Below, piece after piece: positions 5,426-7,045 of a DNA stretch of 7,045 nt (position 1 is the first letter of the stretch; each line of letters begins with the position of its first letter). A program made the position numbers and the translations under genes. The stretch covers positions 1 through 7,045 of the forward strand of contig DQOT01000299.1 of assembly GCA_015658495.1 (NCBI GenBank), given 5' to 3'. The notes beneath the pieces are model-generated. The model was not told where the DNA came from. It saw nothing but the letters and a program-made list of their open reading frames with translations, and searched no databases. This stretch comes from Fidelibacterota bacterium (GTDB lineage: Bacteria > Fidelibacterota > Marinisomatia > Marinisomatales > UBA1611).

Positions 5426-5686
5426 TTAAAGGTCGAGAGAACGGGTTTCTTCAATATAGGCTCTTAAAACAGGAATCACATAAATATCATCTAAATTATA
5501 TTCAAGAAAACTTGTAGCGAGCGTTTTTAATCGATGTTCCATCGGTTTCATTTTATTCACAACAATGACGGTTTCATCATTTACAATGCAAGTCCCGCCG
5601 GCAAAGTCTCCTTTCCCTTTTACGATCTTTACACCGAGCCGCTGACCCAGTTCTTCAAATTCTGTATAAAGTTTCTCTTTTTCCAT
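5426..5686 (-). CDS. Conserved-looking small protein of unknown function
   Basis: An 86-residue soluble protein starting MEKEKLYTEFEELGQRLGVK. I do not know its function. It resembles short uncharacterised proteins of Bacteroidota/Ignavibacteria type with a GKGxFxGGxC segment (here 24-33, Gly30, Gly31, Cys33), an IVVNKMKPMEHR segment (41-52), and a final helix with P72 and R75. The pattern suggests a short alpha/beta fold with one possibly reactive or metal-binding cysteine. No HExxH or nucleotide-binding motif is present. The ATG at 5686 overlaps the guanylyltransferase stop by one base (TGATG), which indicates translational coupling. An alternative TTG start one codon earlier (5689) is less likely. 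It is the last gene before an 81-nt gap. Confidence 0.78.
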   Translation of the reverse strand: MEKEKLYTEFEELGQRLGVKIVKGKGDFAGGTCIVNDETVIVVNKMKPMEHRLKTLATSFLEYNLDDIYVIPVLRAYIEETRSLDL

Positions 5687-6744
5687 CAAGTCAAATTTCC
5701 ATGACCGCTTTTTTTCAGAAAATCGACCATCGCCTTCACATCTTCCACTTTATCTCTGGGGACCACCAAAGTGGCATCATCTGTATTCACCACAACCAGA
5801 TTACTCACACCGAGTACAGCTGTGAAGCGACCATTGGACTGGATCAAATTGTTTTTTCCATCCATAACTTTACCTTTTCCTCGGACGATATTGCCATCAA
5901 CATTGGTATTCAGCACATCATAAAGAGCATTCCAGGATCCAATATCATTCCATTTGAATTCTCCGCTGACCATATAAATATTTTTCGCTTTTTCCAAGAG
6001 CCCATAATCAATGGATTCTGATTCAATGAAATGCCAAATATCCCGAAATGGCTCACCTTTTTGAATTTTGGGCGCAATGAGTTTCAACGATTCAGAAAGT
6101 TCAGGCATATGTTTTTCCATGGTATTTAAAAAGGTGCTCACCTTCCAGAAAAACATACCTGCATTCCAAACAAAATCTCCGCTGGCAATAAATCTCCGTG
6201 CCAAGTCTTTATGGGGCTTTTCTGCGAATGTTTTCACCCGGTAGGCCCAGAGATGGTCTTCATCACTGGTTTCGTCGTATTGAATGTACCCGTAAGCAGT
6301 AGAAGGGCTTGTGGGTCGAATCCCGATGGTCACCAGGTTCTCACCTTTTTTAGCGAGATGGTCCGCTGTATTAACCGCGTTTTCGAATTTCCTATGTCCG
6401 ACAATCAAATGATCTGCTGGAAAAATACCCATGACAGTATTCGGCTCGGATAAACCAAGCAGCGCTCCAACCAACCCAATGGCTGGTGCTGTATTTTTCC
6501 CTTCAGGTTCAACAATTACATTTTTAGGATGGATACCAGAAATGTCATTCACGATGTAATCGTAAAGATCCTCCCGAGTGACAATATAAATATCCGTTAC
6601 TTTTCGGATTTTCTTCAAGCGATCCACCGTCATTTGCAGCATGGACTTGTCGCCAACAATATTTAATAATTGTTTGGGTCTGCTGTGACGGCTATAGGGC
6701 CAGAATCGGGTTCCGCTTCCCCCGGCAAGAATCACACATTTCAT
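5686..6744 (-). CDS. manC: Mannose-1-phosphate guanylyltransferase
   Basis: A 352-residue cytoplasmic enzyme that makes GDP-mannose from GTP and mannose-1-phosphate, feeding glycan, LPS/capsule or protein-glycosylation pathways. The nucleotidyltransferase fold is clear: the GTP-binding loop GGSGTRFWPYSR (8-19) with PKQLL (23-27), GKNTAPAIG (82-90), FPADH (108-112) with the metal-binding Asp111, AEKPH (174-178), WNAGMFFW (193-200), SIDYGLLEK (244-252) and WNDIGSW (265-271). The length equals the transferase domain plus a short beta-helix-like tail. The C-terminal phosphomannose isomerase (cupin) domain of long AlgA/ManC proteins is absent, so isomerase activity must come from another gene. The ATG lies 1 nt after the stop of the upstream gene and has no Shine-Dalgarno site within normal distance, so translation probably relies on reinitiation. 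The stop overlaps the downstream ATG. Gene names manC, rfbM and cpsB are all used for this activity. Confidence 0.95.
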   Translation of the reverse strand: MKCVILAGGSGTRFWPYSRHSRPKQLLNIVGDKSMLQMTVDRLKKIRKVTDIYIVTREDLYDYIVNDISGIHPKNVIVEPEGKNTAPAIGLVGALLGLSEPNTVMGIFPADHLIVGHRKFENAVNTADHLAKKGENLVTIGIRPTSPSTAYGYIQYDETSDEDHLWAYRVKTFAEKPHKDLARRFIASGDFVWNAGMFFWKVSTFLNTMEKHMPELSESLKLIAPKIQKGEPFRDIWHFIESESIDYGLLEKAKNIYMVSGEFKWNDIGSWNALYDVLNTNVDGNIVRGKGKVMDGKNNLIQSNGRFTAVLGVSNLVVVNTDDATLVVPRDKVEDVKAMVDFLKKSGHGNLT

Positions 6745-6745
6745 A

Positions 6746-7045
6746 TTATGGATGTTGTTCCAAATTTATTTGGTTGAGTTCAAGATCCCAGTTTGTCCGA
6801 ATCTTGACAGTATCAGGATAGGCATAAAACCATTCAGATGGTTTGTAGGGATGGACTGTCCCATAAGAATAGTGATCATTCCCGTCCAAATCTTTGAAAA
6901 ATAAGAGTAAATAATTTCCTTCCGGTAAATGAATCATATCAAAATTGCCATGGGAATTTACAACGGTTCGAAACGTGCTGGGTTCCTTTTCCATGGATGA
7001 CACTTCCAACACCATTTTTTCATCAACTTTTTTTTCAAGGGACCC
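6746..7045 (-). CDS. C-terminal end of a probable Ig-like (SbsA-type) surface protein, partial
   Basis: The reading frame is open to the right edge of the window, so this is the last 99 or so residues of a longer protein. An internal Met at 7015 need not be its start. The tail has a beta-sandwich look, with LPEGNYLLLFFKDLDGND followed by a YG turn. It ends in YPDTVKIRTNWDLELNQINL, which matches from memory the C terminus of Ig-like-domain lipoproteins common in Bacteroidota: a loop of D-x-D/N-G-N type, then a 'P-x-x-hydrophobic-x-R-x-NWD' finish. Such proteins are usually exported lipoproteins, but the signal peptide would lie outside the window. The stop is 1 nt before the guanylyltransferase ATG, so the two are probably co-transcribed. 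Confidence 0.65.
   Translation of the reverse strand, partial: GSLEKKVDEKMVLEVSSMEKEPSTFRTVVNSHGNFDMIHLPEGNYLLLFFKDLDGNDHYSYGTVHPYKPSEWFYAYPDTVKIRTNWDLELNQINLEQHP

Noticed and set aside
5686..6744. Bifunctional ManC/AlgA with phosphomannose isomerase domain
   Set aside because: The protein ends at 352 residues, before any cupin-type isomerase domain, and the next frame encodes an unrelated small protein.

Overview
The window looks like ordinary chromosomal DNA from an uncultured or little-studied bacterium with AT-leaning base composition. Family content suggests the FCB side of the tree (Bacteroidota, Ignavibacteria or Marinimicrobia-like lineages). Pointers are a C-terminal Ig-like surface-protein tail of the Bacteroidota type, a stand-alone four-helix-bundle (23S rRNA intervening-sequence type) gene, an EF-G-like second paralogue, and a small protein of a kind I associate with Ignavibacteria and Bacteroidota. 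This placement is inference from protein style only. No rRNA or other phylogenetic marker is present.

Every gene I can support lies on the minus strand, so transcription runs from high to low coordinates. From the right edge: (1) the C-terminal end of a probable Ig-like/beta-sandwich protein, entering from beyond the window; (2) a mannose-1-phosphate guanylyltransferase 1 nt downstream; (3) an 86-residue conserved-looking protein whose ATG overlaps the previous stop (TGATG); (4) after an 81-nt gap with a small hairpin, an EF-G-like translational GTPase with non-canonical G motifs; (5) a 397-nt stretch between the EF-G stop and the HIT start (about 2843-3271... filled by a small four-helix-bundle ORF flanked by inverted, degenerate 7-bp-periodic repeats); (6) a HIT-family nucleotide hydrolase/transferase; (7) a 100-residue, three-helix membrane protein overlapping HIT by 8 nt; (8) a sodium:solute symporter overlapping the small membrane gene by 4 nt; (9) an intrinsic terminator; (10) tRNA-Asn(GTT) with its own intrinsic terminator.

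The HIT, small membrane and symporter genes overlap one another and form a translationally coupled cluster that ends at the terminator. The small membrane protein is a good candidate for a symporter partner. The guanylyltransferase and the 86-residue gene form a second coupled unit, with the Ig-like gene directly upstream.

The most unusual structure is the interval between the EF-G-like gene and HIT. A probably truncated four-helix-bundle ORF is bracketed by a perfect 11-bp inverted repeat (16/19 when extended) embedded in 7-bp periodic GT-initial arrays. The layout resembles a stand-alone counterpart of the 23S rRNA intervening sequences, which also carry this protein family between complementary ends. 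The rest of the window is well explained by known families.
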